Origin: Allonocardiopsis opalescens
GTDB taxonomy: Bacteria > Actinomycetota > Actinomycetes > Streptosporangiales > Streptosporangiaceae
Reading direction: 5' to 3'
DNA length: 64,000 nt
Assembly (NCBI RefSeq): GCF_003002095.1
Contig: NZ_PVZC01000002.1
Location: forward strand, 1 to 64,000
A program made the translations under genes and the position numbers. How positions within the stretch are numbered: the stretch's first letter is position 1; the number at the start of each line of letters is the position of its first letter. A model generated the notes under the pieces. The model did no database searches. It saw only the letters and a program-made list of their open reading frames with translations, and was not told the origin of the DNA. Below, one piece after another: positions 45,585 through 53,777 of the stretch.

Positions 45585-47279
45585 GTGACGATGGGGACCA
45601 CCGATACAGCGGCCGCGGAGCGAGCGGCCAAACCCGTGATCCTGACGGTCGACGACGACCCCGGCGTGTCCCGGGCGATCGCACGCGACCTGCGCCGCCG
45701 CTACAGCGACGCCTACCGCATCCTGCGCGCCGAGGCGGGCCCGCAGGCGCTGGAGAGCCTGCGCGAGATCCGGCTGCGCGGGCAGGAAGTGGCCCTGCTG
45801 CTGGCCGACCAGCGCATGCCGCTGATGAACGGAACAGAGTTCCTCGAAGAGGCGATGGACCTCTACCCGCACGCCAGGCGGGTGCTGCTGACGGCCTACG
45901 CCGACACCGACGCGGCGATCCAGGCGATCAACGTGGTCGACCTCGACCACTACCTGCTCAAACCCTGGGACCCGCCGGAGGAGAAGCTGTACCCGGTGGT
46001 CGACGCCGAGCTCGACAGCTGGCACCGCCAGGAGCGCAGCTGGCGCGACTCCGTGCGGGTGGTGGGCGACCGCTGGTCCAGCCGCTGCTACGAGCTGCGC
46101 GACTTCCTGGCCCGCAACCACCTCTCCTACGAGTGGCACCCCGCCGGCGAGCCCAGCGGCCGCCAGCTGGTCAAGGCGGCCGGCGCCGACCCTGCCCAGC
46201 TGCCGCTGGTGGTCACCCCCGACGGCACCGCGCTGACCGACCCCACCGACCAGGAGCTGGCGGCGGCGATAGGCATCGCCACCGACCCCGCCGCGGAGTT
46301 CTACGACCTCGCGGTGATCGGCGGCGGCCCGGCCGGGCTCGGCGCGAGCGTGTACGGCGCGTCCGAGGGGCTGCGCACGGTGCTGGTGGAGCGGCAGGCG
46401 ACCGGCGGCCAGGCCGGGCAGAGCTCGCGGATCGAGAACTACCTCGGCTTCCCCGACGGCGTGTCCGGCGGCCAGCTCACCGAGCGGGCCCGCCGCCAGG
46501 CGGTGCGCTTCGGCACCGAGGTGCTGATCGCGCGGCAGGTCACCCGGCTGGAACCGCGCGGCTCGGCCCGGGTGGTGCACTTCGCCGACGGCGGCCGCAT
46601 CTCCGCGCACACCGTCATCCTGGCCACCGGCGTCTCCTACCGCCGGCTCGGCGCCGCCGGACTCGACGAGTTCGTCGGCCGGGGCGTGTACTACGGCGCG
46701 GCGCTCACCGAGGCGCCCGCCTGCGCCGACCAGGAGATCTACGTCGTGGGCGGCGCGAACTCCGCCGGGCAGGCCGCGATGCACCTGTCCGGCTTCGCCA
46801 AGCGGGTCCACCTGCTGGTGCGCGGCGCCGGCCTGCAGCAGTCCATGTCCCACTACCTCATCGAGCAGATCGCGGCCACGCCCAACATCGAGGTGCACCC
46901 GTGCACCGAGGTGGTCGGCAGCTCCGGCGACGGCCACCTGGAACGGCTGGTGCTGCGCGACCGCAACGGCGGCGGCGAGCGCACCGTCAGCGCCGCCTTC
47001 CTGTTCGTGTTCATCGGCGCCGAACCGCACACCGGCTGGCTGGACGACGTCGTGGAGCGCGACGACCGGGGCTTCATCCTGGCCGGACCCGACCTCCTGA
47101 CCGACGGCCGGCGGCCGCGCGGCTGGACGCTCGGCCGCGACCCCTACCACCTGGAGACCAACGTGCCTGGAGTGTTCGTTGCGGGCGACGCCCGCGCCGA
47201 TTCCATCAAGAGGGTCGCCTCAGCCGTCGGTGAGGGCGCGATGGCCGTCGCGCTGGTGCACCGGTACCTGACGGCATGA
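45585..47279 (+). CDS. receiver-domain flavoprotein, thioredoxin-reductase-like
   Basis: 564 residues. A response-regulator receiver (about 17-145, phosphoacceptor D75, T103, K126) is fused to a glutaredoxin-like domain (about 155-235, one Cys in WSSRCYE) and an FAD/NAD two-domain reductase (GGGPAG 246-251; second nucleotide site VVGGANSAGQAA). The CxxC of thioredoxin reductases is absent (RGVYYGAALTE), so it is a regulated flavoprotein of another kind. The GTG has no Shine-Dalgarno; TAGGTT ends 6 bases before it, which suggests a leaderless mRNA. The sensor kinase gene overlaps its stop. Confidence 0.88.
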   Translation: MTMGTTDTAAAERAAKPVILTVDDDPGVSRAIARDLRRRYSDAYRILRAEAGPQALESLREIRLRGQEVALLLADQRMPLMNGTEFLEEAMDLYPHARRVLLTAYADTDAAIQAINVVDLDHYLLKPWDPPEEKLYPVVDAELDSWHRQERSWRDSVRVVGDRWSSRCYELRDFLARNHLSYEWHPAGEPSGRQLVKAAGADPAQLPLVVTPDGTALTDPTDQELAAAIGIATDPAAEFYDLAVIGGGPAGLGASVYGASEGLRTVLVERQATGGQAGQSSRIENYLGFPDGVSGGQLTERARRQAVRFGTEVLIARQVTRLEPRGSARVVHFADGGRISAHTVILATGVSYRRLGAAGLDEFVGRGVYYGAALTEAPACADQEIYVVGGANSAGQAAMHLSGFAKRVHLLVRGAGLQQSMSHYLIEQIAATPNIEVHPCTEVVGSSGDGHLERLVLRDRNGGGERTVSAAFLFVFIGAEPHTGWLDDVVERDDRGFILAGPDLLTDGRRPRGWTLGRDPYHLETNVPGVFVAGDARADSIKRVASAVGEGAMAVALVHRYLTA

Positions 47280-48733
47280 GCGCCCGGATCAGCCCGGAGG
47301 AACTGGGCACCCTGTTCCTGTTCGAACAGCTCGAACCGGAGCGGCTGGCCTGGCTGGCCGAGCGCGGTGCCGTACGGGAGTACCCCTCGGGCCACCGCAT
47401 CTACGGCGAGGGCGAGTCCGGCACCTGCTTCTTCGTGCTGCTGTCGGGCACCATGTCGCTGACCCGCGCGGTGCGCGGCGGCGGCGAGGTCGAGGTGACC
47501 CGCAGCGACCACCGCGGCACCTACTTCGGCGGCGTGATGGGCCTGCTCACCGAGGACTTCCAGGAGCCGCCCTACACCAACAGCGGCCACGCCATCACCG
47601 ACGTGACCGTGTTCGAGCTGTCGTGCGCGGACTTCCGCCGGTTCATGGAGCGCTGGTACCCGATCGCGCTGCACCTGGTCGCCGGGGTCTACGGCACCAT
47701 GCGCACCTCGCAGGCGCGGGTGGCCGAACGGGAGCGGCTGGTCGCGCTCGGCTCGGTCACCGCCGGGCTCACCCACGAGCTGAACAACCCGGCCGCCGCC
47801 ACCCAGCGCGCCGTCACCGCGCTGCGCGAGGAGACCGGCATCCTGCGGCAGAAGCTGGCCTACCTGGCCGAGTCGCGGCTGAACCCGGCGGTGCTGCGCG
47901 AGCTGGTGTCGGTGCAGGACGCCGCGGTCAAGGGCATGGCCGCCGCGCCGAAGCTGTCCCCGCTGGAGTTCAGCGACCGCGAGGACGAGATGATCGACTG
48001 GCTGGAGGAGCACGGCGTCGACAACGCGGTCGACTACGCGCCCGGGCTGGTCGCGGCCGGGCTGGACCGCGGCTGGGCCGAGGCCACCTCCGAGGCGGTC
48101 GGCGACGCGCTGCCCAAGGCCATCGGCTGGCTGGCGCACACCGTCGAGATCGAGTCGCTGCTGACCGAGATCGGCGACGCCGCCAACCGGATCAGCAACC
48201 TGATCGCGTCGGCCAAGCAGTACTCACAGATGGACCGGGCGCCGCAGCAGCGCGTCGACGTGACCGAACTGCTGGACAGCACCCTGGCGATCATGCGCCA
48301 CAAGGTGGGGCCCGGCATCAGCGTGGTCACCGACTACGACCCCGACGCGCCTCAGATCGAGGTCTACGCGGCCGAGCTGAACCAGGTGTGGACCAACCTG
48401 ATCCACAACGCCATCGACGCCATGGACGGCTCCGGCACCCTCACCGTGCGCACGGTGGCCGAGCCCGACGCGCTGCTGGTGGAGATCGGCGACACCGGTT
48501 CCGGCGTGCCCCAGGAGATCCAGGACCGCATCTTCGAGCCCTTCTTCACCACCAAGCCGGTCGGGCACGGCACCGGCCTGGGCCTGGACATCGCCTGGCG
48601 GATCGTGGTCGACCGCCACGGCGGCGACCTCCAGGTGCACTCCGTGCCGGGCGACACCCGATTCCAGACCCGCATTCCGCTGCGGCCGCCCGCCATCGCC
48701 GACAGCGGCGATAACAACTCCAGCGGCGGGTAA
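47276..48733 (+). CDS. histidine kinase with N-terminal cyclic-nucleotide-binding domain
   Basis: 485 residues. CNB-like domain (about 10-125, FLFEQLEPERLAWLAERG..GESGTCFFVLLSGTMSL), helical linker, H-box with H167 (LTHELNNP), N-box NLIHNAIDAM, G1 DTGSG and G2 GTGLGL. No membrane span, so a cytosolic sensor. Its ATG overlaps the flavoprotein stop (ATGA). It probably phosphorylates the receiver of that flavoprotein in response to a bound nucleotide or other small ligand. Confidence 0.9.
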   Translation: MSARISPEELGTLFLFEQLEPERLAWLAERGAVREYPSGHRIYGEGESGTCFFVLLSGTMSLTRAVRGGGEVEVTRSDHRGTYFGGVMGLLTEDFQEPPYTNSGHAITDVTVFELSCADFRRFMERWYPIALHLVAGVYGTMRTSQARVAERERLVALGSVTAGLTHELNNPAAATQRAVTALREETGILRQKLAYLAESRLNPAVLRELVSVQDAAVKGMAAAPKLSPLEFSDREDEMIDWLEEHGVDNAVDYAPGLVAAGLDRGWAEATSEAVGDALPKAIGWLAHTVEIESLLTEIGDAANRISNLIASAKQYSQMDRAPQQRVDVTELLDSTLAIMRHKVGPGISVVTDYDPDAPQIEVYAAELNQVWTNLIHNAIDAMDGSGTLTVRTVAEPDALLVEIGDTGSGVPQEIQDRIFEPFFTTKPVGHGTGLGLDIAWRIVVDRHGGDLQVHSVPGDTRFQTRIPLRPPAIADSGDNNSSGG

Positions 48734-48742
48734 AAGGCCGGT

Positions 48743-49591
48743 ATGAGCCTGCGCGTTACCGGAACCCCCGCAAGGTACCCCGTCACGGCGGCGGCTCTGG
48801 CCCTGACGGCCGCGCTCGCCACCGGCGGCTGCGCCGGAGCCGGCGCCGTGGCCGGAGCCGCTGCGTCCTCCGCCCCGTCCGCCGCCGAGTCGGCCCGCCC
48901 GTCCGAGCAGCCCCCGGCCGAGTCCGCGCCGGCCGAGTCGGCCTCCCCGGCCGCCGGCACCGCGTCGGCCGAGCCGTCCGAGGAGCCCGACGAACCCGAA
49001 CTGCTGCGCCAGGGCGACTCCGGCGCCGAGGTCGAGCGGCTGCAGCAGCGGCTGATGGAGCTGGGCTACTGGATCGACTCCGCCGACGGCGAGTTCGGCG
49101 AGCTGACCACCCAGGCCGTCTACGCCCTGCAGAAGGCGGCCGGCATCGACCGCGACGGCGTGGTCGGCCCGGGCACCCAGGAGGCGCTGGACGACGGCAT
49201 CCGCCCGGAGGCGAGCACCGAGTCGGGCCGCGCGGTCGAGATCGACCTGGGGCGGCAGCTGCTGCTGGTGGTGAACGACGGCGAGGTCGAGCAGGTGTTC
49301 AACACCTCCACCGGCTCGGGCGAGACCTACGAGTCGCAGGGCTCGCAGCGCGTCGCCGTCACCCCGGAGGGCGACTACGAGGTCTTCCGCGCGGTCGACG
49401 CCTGGGACCCCGGCCCGCTCGGCGAGCTGTACCGCCCCAAGTACTTCAACGGCGGCATCGCCGTCCACGGCTACCCGTCCGTGCCGCCCTACCCCGCCTC
49501 CCACGGCTGCGCCCGGGTGAGCCTGGCCGGAATGGACTGGCTCTGGGAGAGCGGCTACCTGGACCAGGGCGCCCGGGTGCTGGTCCGCTGA
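48743..49591 (+). CDS. L,D-transpeptidase lipoprotein with peptidoglycan-binding domain
   Basis: 282 residues. Lipobox LATGGC near residue 30, acidic Ser/Pro linker, PG-binding helices (about 85-150, LRQGDSGAEVERLQQRL) and a YkuD catalytic domain with HGYPSVPPYPASHGCARVS containing the His and active Cys. It makes 3-3 peptidoglycan crosslinks or anchors proteins. Nine bases downstream of the kinase gene, so probably cotranscribed. Confidence 0.9.
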   Translation: MSLRVTGTPARYPVTAAALALTAALATGGCAGAGAVAGAAASSAPSAAESARPSEQPPAESAPAESASPAAGTASAEPSEEPDEPELLRQGDSGAEVERLQQRLMELGYWIDSADGEFGELTTQAVYALQKAAGIDRDGVVGPGTQEALDDGIRPEASTESGRAVEIDLGRQLLLVVNDGEVEQVFNTSTGSGETYESQGSQRVAVTPEGDYEVFRAVDAWDPGPLGELYRPKYFNGGIAVHGYPSVPPYPASHGCARVSLAGMDWLWESGYLDQGARVLVR

Positions 49592-49604
49592 GCGCGGCTC
49601 CCCG

Positions 49605-50033
49605 TCACGGCGTCGCCTCCAGATGGCCCGCCTGCATCAGGTCGGCGCGGGCCATGGTGTCCCAGCCGCACCAGATGTTGGCGTAGGTGCTGTACAGCGC
49701 CGGATTGCGGCAGCTGGCCCGCGTCCCGTTGCGGTAGAAGCGGATGTTGGCCTGCCCGACCCCGGAGGTGAAGCCCGCGCTCCACTGCCCGTTGGCCAGC
49801 GTCTCGTCCAGATGCACCCACCCCGAAAGAATCGGCATGGTGCGCCCCTCCGCATCCCGCTGCAGATGCACCACCAGCTGCCCCGAGTCGTCCACGGACA
49901 GCCGCGTCACCCCCACGGCGATATGCGTCGAGTTGTGATGAATCCTCGGCATCCGTCCCGACACGTCGTCGAAGCGGATGCACACCCGGTGGCGGTAGAT
50001 CGGCAGATCCGGCTGGGCAGCGATGATCATCAA
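49605..50033 (-). CDS. hypothetical protein
   Basis: 142 residues, mainly beta-strand-like (VCIRFDDVSGRMPRIHHNSTHIAVGVTRLSVDDSGQLVVHLQRDAEGR), two C-terminal Cys in SCRNP and IWCGWD. No signal peptide or known family. Convergent with the L,D-transpeptidase gene. The start could be the second Met. Confidence 0.6.
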   Translation of the reverse strand: MMIIAAQPDLPIYRHRVCIRFDDVSGRMPRIHHNSTHIAVGVTRLSVDDSGQLVVHLQRDAEGRTMPILSGWVHLDETLANGQWSAGFTSGVGQANIRFYRNGTRASCRNPALYSTYANIWCGWDTMARADLMQAGHLEATP

Positions 50034-50260
50034 CCCTCCTCAGGGCCGCCGAACGGCCCCCCACCAGCCCGAAAGCCCACCCCCGAGCCCCCGGCGCCCT
50101 ACACCCCCAGTCTCACCCGGACCCGGCCGTCAGACCATTAAACGGACATGAGAATTCGCGGCGCGTCGCCGGTACCCCTCCCTCGCCCGAGGGAGGCAGG
50201 ACGCCGGAATCCCCTGGCCGGACGAGGCGCAGCGGCCGTCTCGGGCGCGAGACTGCCGCC

Positions 50261-50728
50261 ATGACGACGAAGTTTCCCACCAATGCGCGCGCTTCGGCGC
50301 GGACCCGGGCCCTGGTGCGCGGCGCGGGCTGGACCACCGCCGCCCACTGGATGGTGTACACCTTGGAGAAGCTGTACCTGGCGTCCACCGGCACCCTCGG
50401 AATGGTCGGCTCGTCCGTGGCGCCCTCCGCCTACGAGCAGGTGCCCGATCCGGGCGCGGCCCAACTCGGCAATGCGGCGATGGGCCTGCTCGCCGTCCTG
50501 GTCGCACTTGCGGCGATCACCCCGCGCGCCCGCGCCGTACCGCGCCCGGCCCTCCTGTGCGCGGTCGCCGTCCTCACCCTTTCCACCGCGGCGCTCACTC
50601 TCCTGGTGGCCACCCAGGCCATCTGGCTCCACGTCGCCATAAGCACCATCGGCCTAGCGGCGGCCGTCACCCTGACCACCGCCTCCGTCCGCCGCCTACC
50701 CGGAACCACGCACGGCCCGCCCATCTGA
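50261..50728 (+). CDS. small membrane protein
   Basis: 155 residues with about four membrane segments (for example AAHWMVYTLEKLYLA, GNAAMGLLAVLVALAAIT, ALLCAVAVLTLSTAALTLLV, IWLHVAISTIGLAAAVTL). Family not recognised. Last chromosomal gene before the attachment region. Confidence 0.6.
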   Translation: MTTKFPTNARASARTRALVRGAGWTTAAHWMVYTLEKLYLASTGTLGMVGSSVAPSAYEQVPDPGAAQLGNAAMGLLAVLVALAAITPRARAVPRPALLCAVAVLTLSTAALTLLVATQAIWLHVAISTIGLAAAVTLTTASVRRLPGTTHGPPI

Positions 50729-50869
50729 CCGCGGCACCCGGCAAAACGCACCCGACCGGCACCCGCCCATCCACCGGTTCCGCCACCCCGCATCGCCAGA
50801 GCACGGCCTCAGCGATCCGCACCCCCACATCGCCGAGGTCGCGCCTCGACGAAGTCGGGGTGCGGGGGT

Positions 50870-50922
50870 CCAGGGGGCGCAGCCCCCTGGTGTGGGGGGT
50901 TCCGGGGGGCCATGCCCCCCGG
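50870..50922. repeat. two GC-rich hairpins beside the tRNA site
   Basis: CCAGGGGGC-GCA-GCCCCCTGG (50870-50890) and CCGGGGGGC-CAT-GCCCCCCGG (50902-50922) are perfect 9-bp stems with 3-base loops. Hairpins of this type (GGGGTCCAGGGGG...) are scattered in actinomycete genomes, often next to tRNA genes, and probably end tRNA-Ala transcription on the minus strand. Confidence 0.65.
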
Positions 50923-50989
50923 GCCAACACAAAACCGACGACCCCGCGAGTCGGCCGAAGGCCGACGAGCAGGGTCGCCCAGAGTCGGG

Positions 50990-51031
50990 TGGAGCTGAGG
51001 GGATTTGAACCCCTGACCCCCTCGATGCGAA
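50990..51031 (-). other. att site: 3' half of tRNA-Ala
   Basis: On the minus strand 51031-50990 reads as anticodon loop with CGC at positions 34-36, 3' anticodon strand, variable loop, T-arm (AGGGG TTCAAAT CCCCT), acceptor CAGCTCC and discriminator A. U70 in the acceptor agrees with the tRNA-Ala G3:U70 rule. The D-arm and 5' anticodon strand are missing: similarity stops inside the loop. This is the left junction of an element integrated into a tRNA gene; no CCA is encoded. Confidence 0.75.
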
Positions 51032-51145
51032 CAACGTGCAGCCCCTTGACAACGTGTGCTATTGGATCGCCCGCATTCCCGGCGACGTCCACCAACGTCC
51101 ACTGCCGTCCGCTGGCGCTGCTGTACTTCGCTGCTGTACAGCAGC
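51031..51145. repeat. short direct repeats and palindrome beside att
   Basis: ACAACGTG occurs at 51031 and 51049. CGTCC occurs three times with 10-base period (51086, 51096, 51106). GCTGCTGTAC occurs at 51117 and 51130, the second inside the perfect 16-bp palindrome 51130-51145. Such sets are what tyrosine-recombinase arm sites look like in attP. Confidence 0.55.
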
Positions 51146-51267
51146 GCGGCGCGAGACGCTGAGACGCCCTCTAACAAGATCAGGGGCAGAGGGGTCTAGC
51201 CCATCACGGTGGGCACAGTTCGTCCCCTGTCGGCCATCTCAGCGGGCCGATTTTCACCCCCACCCCT

Positions 51268-51346
51268 CTCGGTCACGCCCGGTCACGGAGCACTCTGACA
51301 CCCGGTCACGGCACCCGGTCACACCCGGGGTCACGCCGGCCGGTTA
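51268..51346. repeat. GGTCAC hexamer array
   Basis: At least five GGTCAC copies (for example 51271, 51281, 51304, 51317, 51329), several as CCCGGTCAC, lie in about 75 bases with no gene. Iteron-like; possible replication, transfer or recombinase site. Confidence 0.5.
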
Positions 51347-51495
51347 CACCCCCTGACCTTCAACCCCACCCCCGCACGCGCCGCTGCGGGTTACGAAGCG
51401 ACCGCCAACCTTTGTGATCATGTGAAGCACGCGCGCACCCCTGAGCATGTCACGGTTGGCGGGCCGCCCGCTCCCCACCCTCCGCCCCTCCGCCG

Positions 51496-51695
51496 AAGGG
51501 TGGGAAGCCCTCGCGGACCCCGCCCACGACCGGTGTTTCCGCAGGTCAGGATTTTCTGGCAATTCCCGGCAATAGATGGCACCACCACGACCCCGGCGAG
51601 GCGCCCCAGCGCACCGCCCACCACCGGCGCCGACACCACCGCCGACCGGCGCGCCGAATATCTGGCACCACGTTTCCGCAGGTCAGGGTTTTCTG
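51496..51695. repeat. 200-bp direct repeat, copy 1
   Basis: Almost identical to 51904-52103 (one difference seen). Contains GTTTCCGCAGGTCAGG at 51535 and 51672. The region 51,150-52,165 has no convincing gene: frames through it are short and follow the repeats. Confidence 0.85.
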
Positions 51696-51791
51696 ACATT
51701 CTCGGCACGGGTGCGTACAGGGATGCGGACGGCCGCTGCGGGGCGGGTACGGTACGGCGCGGACGCCTGTGCCATCAATGCCATAAATTCG

Positions 51792-51805
51792 TGACCTGCG
51801 GAAAC
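51792..51805 (-). repeat. inverted copy of the GTTTCCGCAGGTCA motif
   Basis: TGACCTGCGGAAAC lies between the two 200-bp repeats in the opposite orientation, followed by GTGGTGCCAGAAAAC, the complement of the motif flank. Confidence 0.7.
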
Positions 51806-51903
51806 GTGGTGCCAGAAAACATCGGGCAGCTGCGTGGACCCTCCGCGCTCGCCCCGTCCCCGCTCGCCGGCCCGGCCGAGCCGCCTGCTTCCCGCCTCCG
51901 CCC

Positions 51904-52103
51904 AAGGGTGGGAAGCCCCCGCGGACCCCGCCCACGACCGGTGTTTCCGCAGGTCAGGATTTTCTGGCAATTCCCGGCAATAGATGGCACCACCACGACC
52001 CCGGCGAGGCGCCCCAGCGCACCGCCCACCACCGGCGCCGACACCACCGCCGACCGGCGCGCCGAATATCTGGCACCACGTTTCCGCAGGTCAGGGTTTT
52101 CTG
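51904..52103. repeat. 200-bp direct repeat, copy 2
   Basis: Offset of exactly 408 bases from copy 1. Contains the GTTTCCGCAGGTCAGG motif at 51943 and 52080, giving five copies of the motif in the region, four direct and one inverted. Confidence 0.85.
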
Positions 52104-52165
52104 GCAATTGCTGGCAATAGATGGCACCACCACGACCGGTGCGCTCTGTATTTGCGGGCGACCAC

Positions 52166-52828
52166 CTACTTGACTGCTGAGCCGAGTTGCACGCTTGTGT
52201 GCGTCGTCCACTTGTACACCCATTCGGGATCAAGTACACGATCCTGAACGATCAATTCGAGGTCGTCCACACGGACACTCACCGGATCTGCGCGCACCTT
52301 TCCCAGAGCCTTAATGTATGGGGAAGCCTGCCCCGGTGAATTGAAATACGCGATACTCATATGAGGCCTAAAGCCCTTACGCTGCTCCGGACTCGTGTCC
52401 ACCTCTCCGACTGAATCATTCATCCCACTCCGAACCCGAACCAACAGTTCATGAAGAACGGTCGCGGGTTCAGGTGCAATTACAACCGCTTCCTCAAGCA
52501 CATATGGACGAATAAACGAAATTTCCAACGGCGGCAACGTGGACACTCTGCGTGACACACCAGCAATGACGTCATTGATATAAGAATCGGAAGTCATATC
52601 CACGTACCCCACACCTTGAAGCGTAATATGCAACCAGTCCCCAGGTATCAAATTTAGTCCGCCAAATGGCACAATACTCCGCTGATAGGCTGCCACAATC
52701 TCACGCAACCTCTCATTATCTCCAAACGTCAGGTGCCAGGTATAAAATAGTCGTCCAGGCTGCCACCCTGGTCGAGGCCACCAATGGTCTCGAACTTCCG
52801 TAGCGTTTTCCAACGGCCGAGGCTGCAT
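52166..52828 (-). CDS. 2H phosphoesterase / 2'-5' RNA ligase-like protein
   Basis: 220 residues. Two HxT/S motifs, HITL (H67) and HMSI (H156), separated by about 90 residues, define the 2H phosphoesterase fold acting on 2',3'-cyclic or 2'-5' linked nucleotide ends. Base composition is clearly lower in GC than the flanks, a sign of separate acquisition. Same strand as the GntR gene, 9 bases downstream of it, so they are probably cotranscribed. Confidence 0.8.
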   Translation of the reverse strand: MQPRPLENATEVRDHWWPRPGWQPGRLFYTWHLTFGDNERLREIVAAYQRSIVPFGGLNLIPGDWLHITLQGVGYVDMTSDSYINDVIAGVSRRVSTLPPLEISFIRPYVLEEAVVIAPEPATVLHELLVRVRSGMNDSVGEVDTSPEQRKGFRPHMSIAYFNSPGQASPYIKALGKVRADPVSVRVDDLELIVQDRVLDPEWVYKWTTHTSVQLGSAVK

Positions 52829-52837
52829 CGCGACTCC

Positions 52838-53608
52838 TTAGATGTCCGACGGATTGGCAGGTTCGCCCGAATCTCCGCTGACTTCATAATCGTCAATTAT
52901 GACAATACGGTCCGCTGGCCATATTGACTCTGACACTTCAAGGATTGAACCGTCTCCCGCTTGCGCCTGGTGCATTAGATGAACAACCTGCCCACCCATC
53001 GGCAACTCTAGATCCTCAGCCTCTTCCGGATACGCACTCCGCGCAATCCAGCGATCGCGAGCATAAGAATATTTCTGACCGCTCAAATCCTCAACACACA
53101 GAAACAGAGCTTTCGGGACCACCTTCGGTTCTTCAAGGAACGTTCCACCCGCGATGGAGACAGGAATATAGCTGGCACCGATTTCCTCAGGCTTGCCTGT
53201 GATTTTGTCGTAGAGAACACGACGCCTAGCAACTACTTCCACGCCTGGCTCGATGCCCATCAACTCCGCGATATGTGGATCAACCGAAGTCCGGCCAGCA
53301 AATGTAATTTTGTGTCGCAGATGCGAGGTGAGTAGCTTCCCGTCCGATCTGGCGCGACCATAGCGATGCCGAGAACGCCTTTGCAGCCTTCGATTTTCCT
53401 TGATGAAATTCCCAATGCCTTGACGCTTTTCGATTACGCCTTCGAGCTGAAGAATCGACAAAGCTTGTCGCACTGTAGGAAGGCTAATCCTGAACTCTTG
53501 CGCAAGAGATGCCTCCGCTGGCAAGCGGTCACCCGGCTGGTAGTCACCATGCCGGACCCGCTGTCGAAGCTCGTCTGCGACCCGTTGGTACTTCGCCACG
53601 GCGGTCAC
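52838..53608 (-). CDS. GntR/UTRA regulator, KorSA-like
   Basis: 256 residues. N-terminal GntR winged helix (YQRVADELRQRVRHGDYQPGDRLPAEASLAQEFRISLPTVRQALSILQLEGVIEKRQGIG, about 7-68) and a C-terminal UTRA-like effector domain. In AICEs such as pSAM2 this class (KorSA) represses transfer and replication genes. GTG start. The 28-bp palindrome at 53,689 lies 80 bases upstream, between it and the divergent transfer genes. GC content is lower than average. Confidence 0.85.
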   Translation of the reverse strand: MTAVAKYQRVADELRQRVRHGDYQPGDRLPAEASLAQEFRISLPTVRQALSILQLEGVIEKRQGIGNFIKENRRLQRRSRHRYGRARSDGKLLTSHLRHKITFAGRTSVDPHIAELMGIEPGVEVVARRRVLYDKITGKPEEIGASYIPVSIAGGTFLEEPKVVPKALFLCVEDLSGQKYSYARDRWIARSAYPEEAEDLELPMGGQVVHLMHQAQAGDGSILEVSESIWPADRIVIIDDYEVSGDSGEPANPSDI

Positions 53609-53644
53609 CTTCCTGACCTCGATCGGTCCGAATCTGAAGTCTAC

Positions 53645-53664
53645 TCATCATGAGGACTTGACGA
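53645..53664. promoter_or_regulatory. second, imperfect copy of the operator
   Basis: CATCATGAGGACTTGACGA resembles one arm of the 53,689-53,716 palindrome, in the -10 to +1 zone of the GntR gene. It may give autoregulation. Confidence 0.5.
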
Positions 53665-53688
53665 CCTGACGAGGCAGACGTAGCTTGC

Positions 53689-53716
53689 TCATCAGGTCCT
53701 CATGAGGACCTGATGA
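53689..53716. promoter_or_regulatory. 28-bp perfect palindrome, likely GntR operator
   Basis: Perfect dyad centred at 53702/53703, core CAGGTCCTCATGAGGACCTG. It lies between the divergent GntR gene and the transfer gene run, where the KorSA-type repressor would hold the element silent. Confidence 0.75.
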
Positions 53717-53777
53717 CTGCATCTGCGCATGGCTCTGCCCTGCCTCCGGCGGCGAGCCCTGATTTGGAGGTCCGTTC

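Noticed and set aside
51040-51046. GGGGCTG on the minus strand as the 5' acceptor of the tRNA
   Set aside because: The 7-mer could pair with the acceptor 3' strand, but only 8 bases lie between it and the anticodon loop, leaving no room for a D-arm. I treat it as chance or a recombinase site.
51036-51356. Short frame starting beside the tRNA remnant
   Set aside because: It runs through the att repeats and GGTCAC array, no domain is seen and it lacks a ribosome site.
51496-52103. CRISPR array
   Set aside because: Repeats are 200 bp and only two, with no regular short repeat-spacer pattern and no cas gene in the window.
51422-52120. Open frames through the 200-bp repeats on both strands
   Set aside because: The same peptide is encoded twice only because the DNA is repeated; no start signal and low-complexity products.
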